Below the pieces are notes generated by a model. The model made no database searches. It was not told the DNA's origin and saw nothing but the letters and a program-made list of their open reading frames with translations. Positions 11,849 to 24,327 of a stretch of DNA of 64,000 nt are shown one piece after another (the first letter of the stretch is position 1; every line of letters starts with the position of its first letter). A program made the translations under genes and the position numbers. Location of the stretch: contig CALYDD020000299.1 of the NCBI GenBank assembly GCA_944472135.2, forward strand, positions 124,001 through 188,000. The letters run 5' to 3'. The DNA is from Trichobilharzia regenti. Its lineage: Eukaryota > Platyhelminthes > Trematoda > Strigeidida > Schistosomatidae.

Positions 11849-12663
11849 TCGACAGAGAAGCCTGCGAAAACAACGCGATCTGGCAGACGAGTCCATTGGC
11901 CTAAACGTTACGTGCAAGTCATCGAAATATAACTTACTACGAATTTTCATTTTTATTATCTTTATTCGTAATTGTCATTTGACTACTCATTTAACTGATT
12001 AATATTTTCATACATAAATCACGTCACTATTATTTTAACATCGATATTTCCGGTATTATTACATTTAATCACATCTCACTTACTATTCACGTATCGTTTT
12101 CGTCTACCGACTACAGATCCCCAGACAATTTTATCGTTCCTTATATATTCTATTACGATTAGGAATTCCACTTTCCCTAGATTATCGCATTTATTATCGA
12201 CGTTATTAACCGCATTAAACTGCTCATTTTTCAGCTTAATAAATCGCCTTCTGTGTACTATCGCTGATACGTATTACGCTGACGCATGTTAATTTCGAAC
12301 ACTTAGATGTATTTTTTTTATATTTCAGTGTTCTGGTGGGGGAATTATGTAGTACCCCTATACCAACTGTAAACATGCTTTTTAATCTAATTTGTACACT
12401 TGTATTATATGTGTATACAGACCGATTTTATATGTACTTCTCAAACATTTGTCAATTTACTGTTGAACATTACCTTGACACAATTTGGAACTTTGACTAC
12501 TGCTACAATACACATTCGTAATCTTCGCAAGTGCCTTTTGATTTACGTTGTGGGCATCGAGTAGCCACAACGTCTGCGCACATTAATAAAAGCGAAGAAG
12601 TACTAGAATATAAGTGTACGGCAGTTTAGTCAGACAACGCACGCAACAGACCAAATCCCTACA
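11849..12663 (+). mobile_element. 5'-truncated Boudicca-like Gypsy 3' end with LTR
   Basis: The fragment begins exactly where the left arm ends. The last 26 codons of pol (to the stop at 11929-11931) include [10 protein letters not shown], close to the pol C-terminus of the element at 1-5457 ([10 protein letters not shown]). A 3' non-coding part and a GGTGGGGG purine tract follow, then an LTR at 12348-12663. This is a different, more diverged copy of the same broad family. Confidence 0.8.
12348..12663 (+). repeat. LTR of Boudicca-like Gypsy (316 bp)
   Basis: Starts TGTAGTACCCC after a purine tract and ends CCCTACA, immediately before Penelope-like sequence. Internal AATAAA-like motif near 12585. 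No matching 5' LTR is in the spacer. Confidence 0.75.
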
Positions 12664-12681
12664 GATTCTCTATCTAATTGT

Positions 12682-12990
12682 GTCTATAAAATAAAATGCT
12701 CGGAATGTGATGCGATCTACATCGGACAAACATCTCGAGAAATCAAAATCAGAAGAAATGAACACCGTAGAGCATCTCTTTGACCACCAGGAAATCCAGT
12801 TGAACTAGAAAAACTTCAAAAATCATCAGCCATAGGTCTACATGCTATAGAATCAGGCCACAAAATTGATTTTGACAATATTGAAATAATCCAGAAAAAC
12901 TTCAGAAACCACAAAGAACGTCTAATATCAGAAGCACTTCATATCAAGTGGAATCCAAATTGCCTGAATAGGAATGATGGACTAAAACAG
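12682..12990 (+). pseudogene. Penelope-like element GIY-YIG endonuclease fragment
   Basis: The frame starting at 12682 encodes a CxxC pair (CSEC) followed by AIYIGQTSREIKIR and NEHRRAS, then a family-typical C-terminal half with SGHKIDF and KERLISEAL. This is the GIY-YIG layout of Penelope-like retroelements, known in schistosomes as Perere-10/Cercyon-type. One in-frame TGA at 12781-12783 breaks it. No RT domain is present in the window, so only the 3' end of an element is preserved. Confidence 0.85.
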
Positions 12991-13539
12991 AATCTGACCT
13001 GCCTACAAACCCCCCCCCTCATGAAGTAGCAAAATCAACGCAAATGTGGTGAGCAAGTTCACTATGTAAACACACACTACTTTCATTATTCTACACACTG
13101 ACAAAATCCAACAATCTACACTTAGTTTAGTTACCTTTACCTATATTCCAACTTGACAACCAAAAATGACCTCAGACTAACGAACGATGATCAAGTTAGT
13201 AAACTTTATTTTGATATAATAACAGATATACTATTATCTTTGATATTTAGTTTGAACGATCTTCATTGTTATTTTGACTTTCAATATGTCCTTTTAAGTT
13301 GAACTAAGTCTATATTTTTTTCTCATCCCCTAACTCTTTGTTATATATATATGCTGAGATTTTGTAAATTCCGGTTTTATAATACTTTGAGAAAGCTATT
13401 AGCATTAAATAGCGAAACGTCAGTAAAAACAGTCTCATTTTGTTTTTTCATTCATTGGGAAATACAGAAACCTCTATTATAATGAATATCATATACCCAA
13501 TGCCCAATTTTTTTCAAACCGTTAAAAGTGAACTTGGTT
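12991..13539 (+). repeat. probable 3' tail of the Penelope-like element and spacer
   Basis: Follows the GIY-YIG fragment with a C-run (about 13008-13019) and, near 13395-13430, a GCATTAAATAGCGAAACGTC-type motif that I associate with Penelope-like 3' ends in trematodes. No other gene is visible. Confidence 0.45.
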
Positions 13540-13823
13540 GGGACATATATAATACATGCCATGTTCTTGATTTCCAAACTTTTAATCTCCTAAAGCTTCT
13601 TACTTATCAACTACCCGCTATCTGTAATAAAACAACCCTTGTCCTGATCCTTCTTATTTCTAAGGATAGCTATACAAGTTTCATTCTATACTGCCTACAC
13701 ATTGCTTCATTGATTTCCCATGCATGACTCCTAGATAATTTTGTTCAGCGTCTCCCACACCTTGCTGGTGACTGTCTTGTAGGTGTGATCTGTAGCTCCA
13801 TTCGTCAGTTTCCGAGTCGAGGC
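13540..13823 (-). pseudogene. RTE-like endonuclease start fragment
   Basis: On the minus strand the sequence around 13600-13550 reads LKVWKSRTWHVL, parallel to the RTE endonuclease start at 8590-8520. It is a separate, more diverged copy abutting the right arm of the inverted repeat. Confidence 0.5.
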
Positions 13824-16800
13824 CGTTCTATCAGATTATGTATGTCTGCTCATCTGCCTGAATCGACGATATTCTCTCAACTACTCTCAGATTGAGAAGA
13901 AGGTTTTCTGAATTTCGATGTGTCTGTCTGGCGAGAACGATGTCGCTGGCTGCATAGCCTTGTACTTCTGCACTCTGGCTTCAACATCCATATGTTCTTA
14001 TTCATCGCAGTGAATGAGTCGTTTTAAAAACATTACTAGCTCTCTCTCTCTCCACGTGTTGACTGTCGCCAGTTTGTATTCATATGAGAGATCCCGCGTA
14101 ATCTAACAGCTGGAAGAATAAACAGTGAATATAGGAGTTCAAATGAACATGGGGAAGACGTAGATCATGGATATAACCAAATATAAAAACAACAACAATT
14201 GCAACAACGTCACTAGGAACAATCATTTGTCTTGGTTAACATGAAGCGTGTAGAGGAGATGTTCCCTTGCGCACACCCAGCAGGCGCCGCCTCAAGTAAA
14301 AGTGGCACGCATCAGCATGTAATAGGCAGTCAGATTCAGGTGAGCTTTGGAGACTTACATTATTGAAAGGTCATTTTGTAAATGTGGTGCACACAGCTGA
14401 GGAAATAAAAGTGGTGATTTAAACATGAAAGTAAAATCAGAGCTAGAATATGATGGAGACACTCGTCTCGTGAGCTGTGACAAGCATTTCCAGTTGATCC
14501 CGGAAATCGTGCGTGGATTAACTCTCTAGTCACTGAAGATCAGATTTTCAGAGAGGAAATGAAGGGAGAGAGACAGGTATTCCAGCTGCAAAGCATTCGC
14601 TGATCAACCACTCAACAAATATGTACAAGGAGAATGCTGAAGCATCCAATACATTGTAACGTGGCCACTGAGTGGGACTTCCATTCAATCATTCGTGTGG
14701 CATCTCAACTGGAGACAATCGGAGACTGCATTTGAGGATGATGAGGAAAGCGAAGTCAGTCGTGGAACTTATACCTCCTATGTTATATATCTTCATTTCT
14801 TCTGCGACTTGAGCTGCCGTGGTGAAAAACATACAACGCCATGCTCGATTACGCTGCCATAGAAAGAAATCACATTTGCCAATTAGCTTCGCGAAACCAT
14901 TCATCTGTTGAATTTAATTGCCTCCCCAATTACAGCGAACGATAATCCTATAATTATCAGTTATTCTGTACAGACTGTTTTAATTTAAAGAGGCGCAGTT
15001 ACTCACCTCACAAATAATTAGAATGGACACATAAACGGAGATGAATGACATTGTGAGTAAATTCAACATGAGGGATGCATTCTCTCATCACTGAAGTGAA
15101 CAATGAGGAGAGGAAATAAAAATACAAAGTGTGTGCAGAGTCATCTAATCATCATGAATTACATAAAAGATAAAATCATTACAATATTATGAGAATATCT
15201 AAACTGAACAACTCATCGATTCACAGGGACGATACTAACCACTGACGGAATTCATAAATTTAGGCTACCACCAGATTATCAGGTGTGTCGAGACAGACTG
15301 ACCTGAGGACACTACTGAAAATCACACAAACTCTAATGTCTCACAAACACAAAAGAAACGATATGTGTTAATTATTATTATTATTATCGTTGAGAAATAT
15401 GTGGTATCATTATCGTGCCGCTCATTTGTTTTATTTGGATTTCGTCTTTTAGAAACAAGATTGTTGTTAAGAGAAGCCAATGACTGAAATTTGACTGGAT
15501 GTTGTACGCGAGTGATTGTGTCTCTGGCATCGAATACACATCTGATATTAGGAAGTCAGTGATCATGGTCATCATGAAGACTAGTTCATGAGGCTCTTGG
15601 GAGCAGAAACCACAGAAGCACTCCAAATTCGAGCTGGTGCAAAGAAATGAAATGTGTTGAGAAAGCGAAAACTAATTAGTATAAATGTGCCACACATTCT
15701 TGTTTCTACGTATTCTTCAAGTTTTATCATTCATAGATTTACAGCTCCATATTTGAAAGGGACCATGAAATAATTTTATTGAAATCCCTCCATGTCTCCA
15801 TGGTATTGTGTCTGCAGCCACTTGACGAGGTATTTACAGGCCTGTTTGATGAAATGTCACCGGTCAACAGCATCATTTACGTGAATCGACGAGAAATACA
15901 GGCAATCTGTACATCAAAACAATATTTTAATGTCCCTAACTCAGAGTATGTTTCTCTCTGACAACAAACTATGCGCCTCCATCTAATCTTGTTCCCTGAT
16001 GTCTTCTCTCTCTCTTCATATCTCCGAGTAAGCAAGATGGATTTCGTCCATATAAATTGTTGAATGCATCGGTAGCAATTTATGCGGTAGACCAAGTCCA
16101 TGTAATGCTGTTCCATTGATTTTTCATAAACCATATGATTATCAGTATTATAATATCCGGTTTCCGGTGGAATACTGTGTTGTCTGAAGTCTAATTTAGC
16201 TGGCTCCACAATTCACCTCTACTGTCGATTAGCCTTAATCATTGAATGATATCATCTTTTCACTCTTCGACTCACGGTTTCCAACCAGAATATCACTGGA
16301 TGGTGTGCAGTCAATCTCCGTTTCCTCCTACCAATTTCCTAGGTGGTGAGATTTTAGTTGGTCCTATCTACTTTCTATTTCTTGGTCAGCTGATCCTCAG
16401 TATGGAGCGAAGGTATCTATTGGTAAAAGACTGAGGCGTGTTAAATAATCCTATTCGTGTCGTACACGTCAAATCTGTAACACTCAGAAGTACTGATTAA
16501 ATATTACAGTAATGAAAGACGACATTGTCTATTCTTCCCTAGATAATTTGTTTCCCGCTGAATCAGTCATCTTCTTGAGGGTCAGGTTCACAAGTAGTTT
16601 GATCCATGGAATCGGTGAAATTTAGTTAAACTCATATATGTTAAAGTCTCTCCAATTGTATTTCAAGTCAAGAAGAACACTGAATTTCGACTTCACTCAT
16701 CAGTACTTTGAAATGAAACGAAAAACCCACATCATAAGAGAAGGAACAACTTCAAAATTGTTGTTTCAAGAGACTTCATTGATGCGAGTCAGACAGCAGG

Positions 16801-17080
16801 CACTTTGTTTTCCCTCCAAATGACCAACTCAGACCGAAGTACAACTTTTATCGTAATGGCTGTGGCTAAGACTGTGAAATACTCGAAACTCATTCAGTGT
16901 CTTCACAATGCACCTTCAGTATACCTCTGTTTCTCCTGAGTGATACATTCTCTTATGTTTCTTTTACTCGGTGTCGTGATTCTCGTTTTAAAAGCCTATA
17001 ATATTTGTTGACAGAAAGTGAGCTACATTCATAGTTCATGCAATCTAGGAAGAGATCGGTATCTACCGATTAGTAAAAGC

Positions 17081-18531
17081 GACACTTATTCGAAACCAGA
17101 ACAACAAGGAGATTAAATGTTTGGAACTCAAGAACATGGCATGTAATCCATCAAGAAGCATTGCGAACAGATGAATTCACCAAACACGACTGGGTAATCC
17201 AATGAACTAGAAGATTGGAATGACAGTCAGCTTGTCATTCCGCTGGCTAAGAATGACTTCAGTTCAGACAGGAACTGGATCTTAATCGCCTTCACAGGCA
17301 CCACGAGCATCATCTCGGAATGATACAAGTGCACAGATACACATCATTGAGCTTTAGGACCGAGGTGTGAATTTGTAGCACCAGTGTCATGCTTGTGCCT
17401 CCATGTGCTTTGAAGACTTGGAGCGTGATCAGTTGAAACATTTCCAGTAGACTGCATACGTGGATCAACATCTTTCTCGGTTTGACACTGAACATCAGAT
17501 GGCAGGAAAGGACAAGATGATAGAAAACAACTTTGGCAAGGAACTATCCACCGTCTCTATGCCCAACATTGATATGATCAAACGAGGTAGTTACGAAACA
17601 GTGTTGGCAGTCATGCATCCAGCCAAATAGACTAGATGGAAGGGAAAATGGATTTGTGTTGTTGCAGTCTCATTACTTTCTTTCCACGGTATCGACGAAT
17701 TATTATACATCTCCTTAGCAACCTGGAAGATATGCAAGTGAAAAGCAACAAGCTGGCAGAAGAAGCATCAAAGATAGGACCTCCTTCAGGTTAACATAGA
17801 GAAAACAGAGGTGATGGAGATTCCTGGCCAACACCAATAGCAACAACAATAGACAACAATCAGCCAGCATAAATGGAGGAACCTGAAAGAAACAACCTCC
17901 TTTACCTACCTGGGTAGCATCGTTTCAACTACAGGTGAACGGAACTGACGAGGATATCAAATCCAGAATCGGGAAAGCAAGACAAGCTTTCACTACTCTT
18001 AAGTCTGTGTGGAGGTCAACAGCACTCACCATCAAAAATAATATCCGTATTTCTAACTCCAATGTGAAGTCAGTGCTACCAAAAGGATCAGAGACTTGGC
18101 GTGTCATAAATATTACCTCAGGTGAACTACAGACCTTCATTAACAGTTGTCTTCGCGAAATACTCAAGATCAGATGGCCGGCCGGCCAGAAAATATCAGT
18201 GACAGGAATCTCTGGGAGCGAACCAACCAGGAACCGATTGTGAAACAAATAGGCCAGAGGAAATGGAGATGAATTGGCTGGCCATACTCTGAGGAAACCA
18301 TCAAGTGACATCACTAGACAAGCCCTCCAGTGGAACCCGAAAGGGAAGCGGCGAATTGGTCGTCCAAAGGTAACTTGGAGGAGGTCATGTGAAGAGGAGA
18401 TGAAAGCATGTGAGCAGAATTAGAGTGGGGTGAAAAAGTTGGCAGAAAACAGAAGACAATTGAGATGCGCAGCTGAAGCCCTATGTTCCTCCAGGAATTA
18501 AAGGATATAATAATAATAATAATGATAGAAG
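17081..18531 (+). pseudogene. SR2/RTE-like remnant, right arm copy
   Basis: Mirror of the left arm remnant. The plus strand gives the same C-terminal frame at 17935-18243 (DIKSRIGKARQAF, GSETWRV, INSCLREILKIRWP), three residues different from the left copy. Endonuclease-start sequence lies near 17090-17280. Frames between are broken. A TAA microsatellite (about 18508-18523) lies at its 3' end. Confidence 0.8.
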
Positions 18532-19589
18532 CCCGTTAGACAGACATTCTTGGCATAGTTTTGTGATCTGTTTGAACGATGGGCTTACTATTCCTCCATC
18601 TACATATTGCCTCTAATTTATTGCACCTCACATCTTTTTGTCAAAATATGACGAGAAATCCCATTGCATATTCCACAGATTACATGACCTGTTAAAACCA
18701 AGTGGAATCCGAGGTTCTATACAACTCTTGTCAAGTTTCAAATACATTTTTATTTCAAGCATTTCTGTTATAGCTTGCTGTAGTGAATCGGATCTGTCAG
18801 ATTTTGCCAATGAATCCACTTTATTGGCTGCTTCTCATCTTGTGATGATAGTTCGGTCTATGCCAATTCGGACACACATGCAGAATTATGAACAATTCGT
18901 AGATGAAGGAATTTTTAGCCAATTTTTATGACAGAATGCACCTAAACATATTTTATCTTATTTGCTTCGATGTAATGGATTGAGTAGCCACAATTCACAA
19001 CATCTTCAATGCAACTTCTAATTTGATTAATACGCATAAGTATCTCTCTGGCAAACGACCTTTCCGTTTTCAATTTATCCGCTTCAGTGTTTGTAAATTC
19101 CAATCACTTCTTTGTTAGTGGAGCATGCGGCTTAAACCAGGGCCTATTGTCACCTGACAAGTGACCGCTTCAAACTGGATGCCTAATTTTCAATTAGACA
19201 ACAGCTTTTTTCGTAGTCTCGTTTTGATTTTGCTACAAAACTTTGTAGAACGTTCTCATCCGTTGCCAGCAGACACATAACCTGCGATAGGTAAGACGTG
19301 CACTGCAGAAATATTTGTTTGATTAGACGGAAATATATTAATATCCTTAAAGCCTTATGAAAAGTGAAGCAGTTATCATGCAACATATTCATTCGTATAC
19401 TTGTCTTCTAATCCGCGTTAGAGTGAATTCACTTTTTTGACTAAATATTGTTGTCACTTGACAGTTTGTTTTCTGTGATTAAACAACACGTTGAAATGGA
19501 GATATATGTCTCACATTTCCCAGTTCCTATCTGTTTGTTCGGGAATCATGCTGTTATTGACATTATCATTCATTTTAGCTTAATGCATA

Positions 19590-19784
19590 TGTTATAATTA
19601 TTTGTAATAGTAGTATTTGTATTTCGCAATCACAGAATTACACGAATTCATCCAAAAACATATTGAGGGATGCATTTAGGAATTTGTATTTGGCGGAATT
19701 ATATTGCAATTCATATAAGAAACATATTAACAATCAACAGTAAGTATTTAAACAATACAGAGATAGAAATAGTCAATCACCACA
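19590..19784 (-). repeat. 3' LTR of the decayed Gypsy element
   Basis: On the minus strand it runs from TGTGGTGATT to ...ATAACA. Mirror of the left arm LTR 5881-6075. Confidence 0.85.
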
Positions 19785-20262
19785 TCCGCCACACGTCGAA
19801 TACCTCCTTGCGTATTTATAACGATGTCTCGGTTTGCTTGCAAGTAGCTGCGACCTTCTAACTGATTCTGTGATATCATTTTCATCAGTATTATCTGGAC
19901 TTATTTCTGAATTATCTACAAAATCAGGATTATTAGCGGAATCAATAATATTATAATTGGAACGACCTACTTCATTGATTGTCACTTTGTCCAGATGTCT
20001 GTTATGAACTGAGTGGTTTTGATGTCTAATATCTTCACCACTCGATTCCCCATTTTTGTAGTATAATTCCAACAGAAGGTCTATAGTTATTACCTTTGTA
20101 ATAATGTACATTAGAAGTCGTGGACATCAGATGCTTTCTGAGAATTCTAGATTTGAATAGTTGAGCAGGTCTTTCATGGGTACTTGTATGCTCTGCATTG
20201 AGATATTGTTGTAGGAAGTTATCTGCACATCTATCTAGGTCATCGAAATTCTTAGGACTCAT
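19785..20262 (-). pseudogene. integrase C-terminus and tail of decayed Gypsy pol
   Basis: Two overlapping broken frames. The first (20262-20035) includes LNAEHTST, FKSRILRKHLM and the GPY/F-like VHYYKGNNYRPSVGIILQ. The second (20111-19785) continues with NRHLDKVTINEV, an acidic stretch and RRSQLLA. A frameshift lies near 20050. Confidence 0.75.
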
Positions 20263-20303
20263 TGATGCTGTGGCACTCTTTAATGTTCGTACAAAATTTT
20301 CTG

Positions 20304-20773
20304 CTAACCCTTAGACTGAAGATGACGTGGTGCTGTGTACAAATGACGACAACCTATATGTTTAAGCCAATCATTGAACTTCTTCTCAGTGAAATGAGTA
20401 CCATTATCAGTAACTAGGACATCTGGAATTCTTTCTCGACTAAAAATCTTCCTTAACGCTCCGTGAGTTAATTCTGCATTAGGACCACCTGTAATTGTGA
20501 CATCTGGCCATCTAGAATAAGAATCCACAATAACTGAAGCATAGTATGAATTTAAGAATGGACCACAGTAATCCGCATGAATACGCTGACAAACCTCACA
20601 AGACGTAGGCCACGGTTTCCACGCTGACTTCCATAAGACATTTTATGCAAACAGCTAGAACAGCTCTTTGATCTTTTGTTAATGTCAGCATCAATTTCCG
20701 GCCACCAGCATGTTAGGCATGCTAATGATTTCATCTTATCAGCTCCTAGATGACCAGAATGTTGATCATCCAA
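20304..20773 (-). pseudogene. integrase core of decayed Gypsy pol
   Basis: Upstream frame (20773-20552): HSGHLGADK...WWPEIDADI...CSSC, the HHCC zinc finger. Downstream frame (20528-20304): MDSYSRWPDV...VTDNGTHFTEKKF...HLYTAPRH, the catalytic core with the second Asp in TDNG. The frames are offset and interrupted, and the DDE glutamate region is lost in the break near 20300. Confidence 0.8.
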
Positions 20774-21020
20774 AATTACAGATCTTAATGTCGGAGAAAT
20801 AATAGTTCTGTCATTCAGACATAGAAATCATTCAGGATGGACTGAAATCTCATCTCTACGCTTATAAAAGTCCGGAAATCTTCGCTTACACTGAATATTC
20901 CAACATCTTTTTGTTGCATTTATAGTGCATTCGTAACATTTCAGAGTATCATTTATAAGTCGAACTCTATCCACAAGTAACGGATGAACTAACAAACAAT
21001 CAGCATCACTGTCAGAATTT

Positions 21021-21500
21021 TCAATAAATGAATAACCAGTCAGCACGAGGTTTATCTTTAGCCGATATGTGTTCAATAGTGTAACCATATGCACTTAGTT
21101 CTAATCTCCATCTTTGAACCATAGCAGCAGATGATTTATTCAAAGATTTTTCTGGATTGTAATCAGTAACTATGCGAAACTTAGTACCAAAGAGATACTT
21201 GTGCAAGCGTCTTATCGCCCATACAACTGTGAGAACCTCTTTCTGGGTTTGCGAGTACCCTTGTTCATCCTTACTTAGACGTCTTGAAATGCAAATAACA
21301 GGTTGCCCATTTTTCTCAAGTAGTGCAGCTATACTCATAAGAGAAGCATCTGTATTGAGAACATACTGATCTTTCGATGAAAAAGGTCTTAAGAAAGCTA
21401 GTTTATTAAGAAACTCCAAAGTTTTTCGCAAGACATTCTCATGTTGTTGTTCCCTCTTGAATTGTTTACTGGAGACAATATCAAAAAGCGGAGATAACAC
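21021..21500 (-). pseudogene. RNase H of decayed Gypsy pol
   Basis: 159-codon frame with FLRPFSSKDQYVLNTDAS (first catalytic Asp), ISRRLSKDEQGYSQTQKEVL (Glu region), FRIVTDYNPEKSL and an HISAKDKPRADWL end. It resembles the RNase H of Gypsy elements but is separated from RT by a frameshift near 21520. Confidence 0.85.
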
Positions 21501-21536
21501 GTGAGTGAAATGAGTGGGAATGAATGTCGAGTAAAA

Positions 21537-22290
21537 CTAAGGAGCACCAATCCATGACCTCAATGACGACATATTATTAGGTGACGGTGCTTGAATTAGA
21601 GGTGTCAAATGACTAGCATCAAGTCTGAAACCCTCGGAGTCTACTGTGTATCCCAAGCATGATACAGACGACAAAGTGAAATGACATTTAGATGGATTAA
21701 CAAGAACATTATTCTCACATAAACGCCTGAACAGTTTTAAAAGACGCTTATTATGCAATTCGACATTAGGACCATGAACTATAATGTCGTCTTGGTATGA
21801 CTCAACACCATCTAATCCATCTATCATCTGATTTATTACATTTTGAAATATTGCAGGTGAAACCTTTAAGCCAAAAGACAAGAACTTATACTTGAACAAT
21901 CCAAATGGAATATTAATGGTTGTTAATGCACTAGACGCCTCATCAAGAGGAATTCGCAAATAGGCATCTTTTAGATCTATTTTGGAAAAGTATTTTGAGC
22001 CATGTAGCTTGTAGAGAATGTCTTCGGTTTCTAGCCTATTGCAACTTTGCTGTAATAGACGACTATTGAGTGTAAGGCGGTAGTCACCACAAATTCTAGG
22101 TATTTTCCATCAGCCTTTAGGGGCGTCACAATGAAAGTAGCCCAATTTGAAGACTCAACTGGTATAAGTATGCCCTGCTCAACCAACTTGTCTAACTCTT
22201 TCTTAACTGCATCTCACGAAACATATGGAATAATTCGGCGCTTCAGAAAGATAGGATCACTCTCTATTTCAAGATGGATGGGCTGAATCT
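21537..22290 (-). pseudogene. reverse transcriptase of decayed Gypsy pol
   Basis: The main open piece (21959-21537) carries RIPLDEASS...INIPFGLFKYKFLSFGLKVSPAIFQN and YQDDIIVHG, the catalytic YxDD motif, then SKCHFTLSSVSCLGYTVD. N-terminal RT sequence continues in broken frames to about 22290. Not functional. Confidence 0.85.
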
Positions 22291-22646
22291 TCATGCAACC
22301 TACACTCTATGAACATTGCAGAACGAATTTTCTGAACAAAGATTCATCAAACAACTCAGTACAAAGTGAGATTTCGACATTTAACAATCTAAGGGCTTTT
22401 AATCCCAATAAATATGGACCATATTCACTAACAAGTAAGGGGATATTCACAAAACTACCACTATCTGATTTCAAATAAATGTTAGTAGCACAAATAAGAG
22501 GTAGTTTATGACCAGTAATACATGTAATCGAACTAATAGGGCATGCTTACAAAGAGATGGCGAATCTTTCTTAGAATACATGGATTCAGTACTCGCAGTA
22601 TCAATTAGAAAACAGTGAGACTTTCCTGAACTTGTAGTGAAGGTTT
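22291..22646 (-). pseudogene. protease region of decayed Gypsy pol
   Basis: Between gag and RT the minus strand has frames with SGKSHCFLIDTASTESM near 22630-22580, which fits the protease DT(G/A) active-site region. The rest is broken. Confidence 0.5.
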
Positions 22647-23494
22647 TCATTCGATGAGATTCATTGATGTGAAAATTGAAAGAGACATTGACATCACTTT
22701 ACCAGACAGTTTGCGAAAATCATGATAATTCTGTGTAGCATAAATATTTGGACTTCTGCAAACAGACTTTGTGTGCCCACTTTTACCACATATATGACAC
22801 TTAACACATCGAAAACGGCAAGCGCTTCGTAGATTAATCTTTCCACAGGAAAAACACCGTTTGATGTTTTTGCTTTCTCCCTGCATTCTATTACATGCGG
22901 ACGACAGTTCGGATTTCTTTTGACGAACACCTGTATTATCAATTTTGGACAGCACGACGACAGACACCAACGTAGTGGGAGCTGGGTATTCACTGTTGAA
23001 ATCTTCATATGTAATACATAAATCCTTAGCAGTTTGAAAGATGCAGGAGGAATCTGAATCAACTCTTTCTCCAACTTTGGAATGTTGATTCCGGTAATTA
23101 GACGATCACGTAGTTGAGTACGGAGCTGATCTCCAAAGTTGCACTTTGAAGCTTGTATCTGTAGCTGAAGAATAAAGTCTCTAATCTGCTGGTAGGGAGC
23201 ACGAACAAGTTTACTGAAATGAGCCCTCTCTTGTGTTTCGATAATTGTTATGTGGAAGTGATCTGTTAAATGTTCACGGAGTTTAGCATATGACAAAGAA
23301 ATTGGTTTATCTAGAAACGATAGAGTCTTCACTAGGCTGTACGCATCTAGCCCAATAGCAGTAATAAAATGAGCTGAAATTTTGTCATCGTGAACATTCT
23401 TCAACATGCGCCATGAGTCAAAACATTCAAGATAATCGGCGATTTCCCGCGGTGAAACATTTACAGGAAACTTTCCAGGATTATTTAATTCCAT
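22647..23494 (-). pseudogene. gag: Gag of decayed Gypsy element, frameshifted
   Basis: The ATG at 23494 starts MELNNPGKFPVN, the N-terminus also seen at 37871. 266 codons remain open, but the frame leaves Gag before the zinc knuckles. These lie in another frame at 22970-22647 as two knuckle-like Cys/His clusters (CFSCGK..., CHICGKSGHTKSVC). So at least one frameshift lies near 22980. Confidence 0.85.
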
Positions 23495-23507
23495 ACCGAC
23501 GCCAAAA

Positions 23508-23701
23508 TCTTATATTTATTTGTAATAGAAGTATTTGTATTTTGCAATGACCGAATTACAGGAATTCAACCAAAAAGATAGAGAGAGATGAATTAAGGAA
23601 TTGGCATTTGCGGAATTATATATCAACTCATGTAAGAAATATATTAACAAACAACAGTGAGTATTTAAACAATACAGAGATAGAAATTGTCAAGCATCAC
23701 A
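23508..23701 (-). repeat. 5' LTR of the decayed Gypsy element
   Basis: About 194 bp, homologous to 19590-19784 but visibly more diverged than the LTR pair at 36248/37885. That indicates an older insertion. Confidence 0.8.
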
Positions 23702-24327
23702 GCATTTTCTTTCATCATCCTTCATTTCAGTCTTCTCTGGATGCATTCTTCACCTTGTAATTTCTGCCATTGTCATATATTTCAATGTCCGTCTTTCCGA
23801 GTATACAGTCTATTTCCCTGAGACTCAGTTTAAGTTTTCTCGAGTTCGACTGATCTCAGAATATCTAGCTGGTGGTCTTCCGGTTCGTTTCAATTTATGC
23901 TGGATTGAGACAGTTATCGCAGGAACGTATCAAATCTGACTTTCATACAAGTTACAATGTCGAACGAAATCTACTCACTGATGGATCCAGATTGTTTTAT
24001 CGTCCATTCACCAGCATCAATTGACAGTGGGTATTTCAGTAATATTCAGCGAATCAGTATGAATTCGACGAGTCCGTATTCAGAGTGATTTCATCAGATT
24101 ATCGGAATTCTTTGACAACGGTATTCTGAGTAAAACACCAAGAAGTACTCCGAAGTGAGTCACTAGCAGAAGGTCAACATGAATCTACTTGTGAGTTGAA
24201 CGTCAAGAGTGTTTTCAAATACGTGGAAACACTTTCTGTGATTTCCTTCTTGAACAGCCATTTCGAAAATGACTATCTCGTAATAAGAAACTAAGATCTT
24301 GATATTTTATATTTGGAGAAATGAAAT
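23702..24327. other. flank of the Gypsy insertion, no gene recognised
   Basis: The first 80 bases resemble 33000-33080, which looks like the same locus without the Gypsy insertion. Otherwise I see no coding signal. Confidence 0.5.

Larger units (their letters stand above)
13824..20212. repeat. right arm of large inverted repeat 1
   Basis: Mirror of 5459-11848. Homology stops abruptly at 13824 on the inner side. On the outer side it stops only because the left arm was cut by the Gypsy element: the right arm continues as normal retroelement sequence to 23701. The inner boundary is shared to the base with 11848. Confidence 0.95.
19590..23701 (-). mobile_element. Mag-type-looking Gypsy LTR element, full length, decayed
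   Basis: Two LTRs of about 195 bp (19590-19784 and 23508-23701) flank gag, protease, RT, RNase H and integrase remnants in standard order on the minus strand. Flanking bases GCATA (19585-19589) and GCATT (23702-23706) look like a worn 5-bp target duplication. Many frameshifts and stops make it non-functional. The part from 20212 downward is duplicated in the left arm, so insertion predates the inverted duplication. The Mag-type assignment rests on the two-zinc-knuckle Gag and is tentative. Confidence 0.85.
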
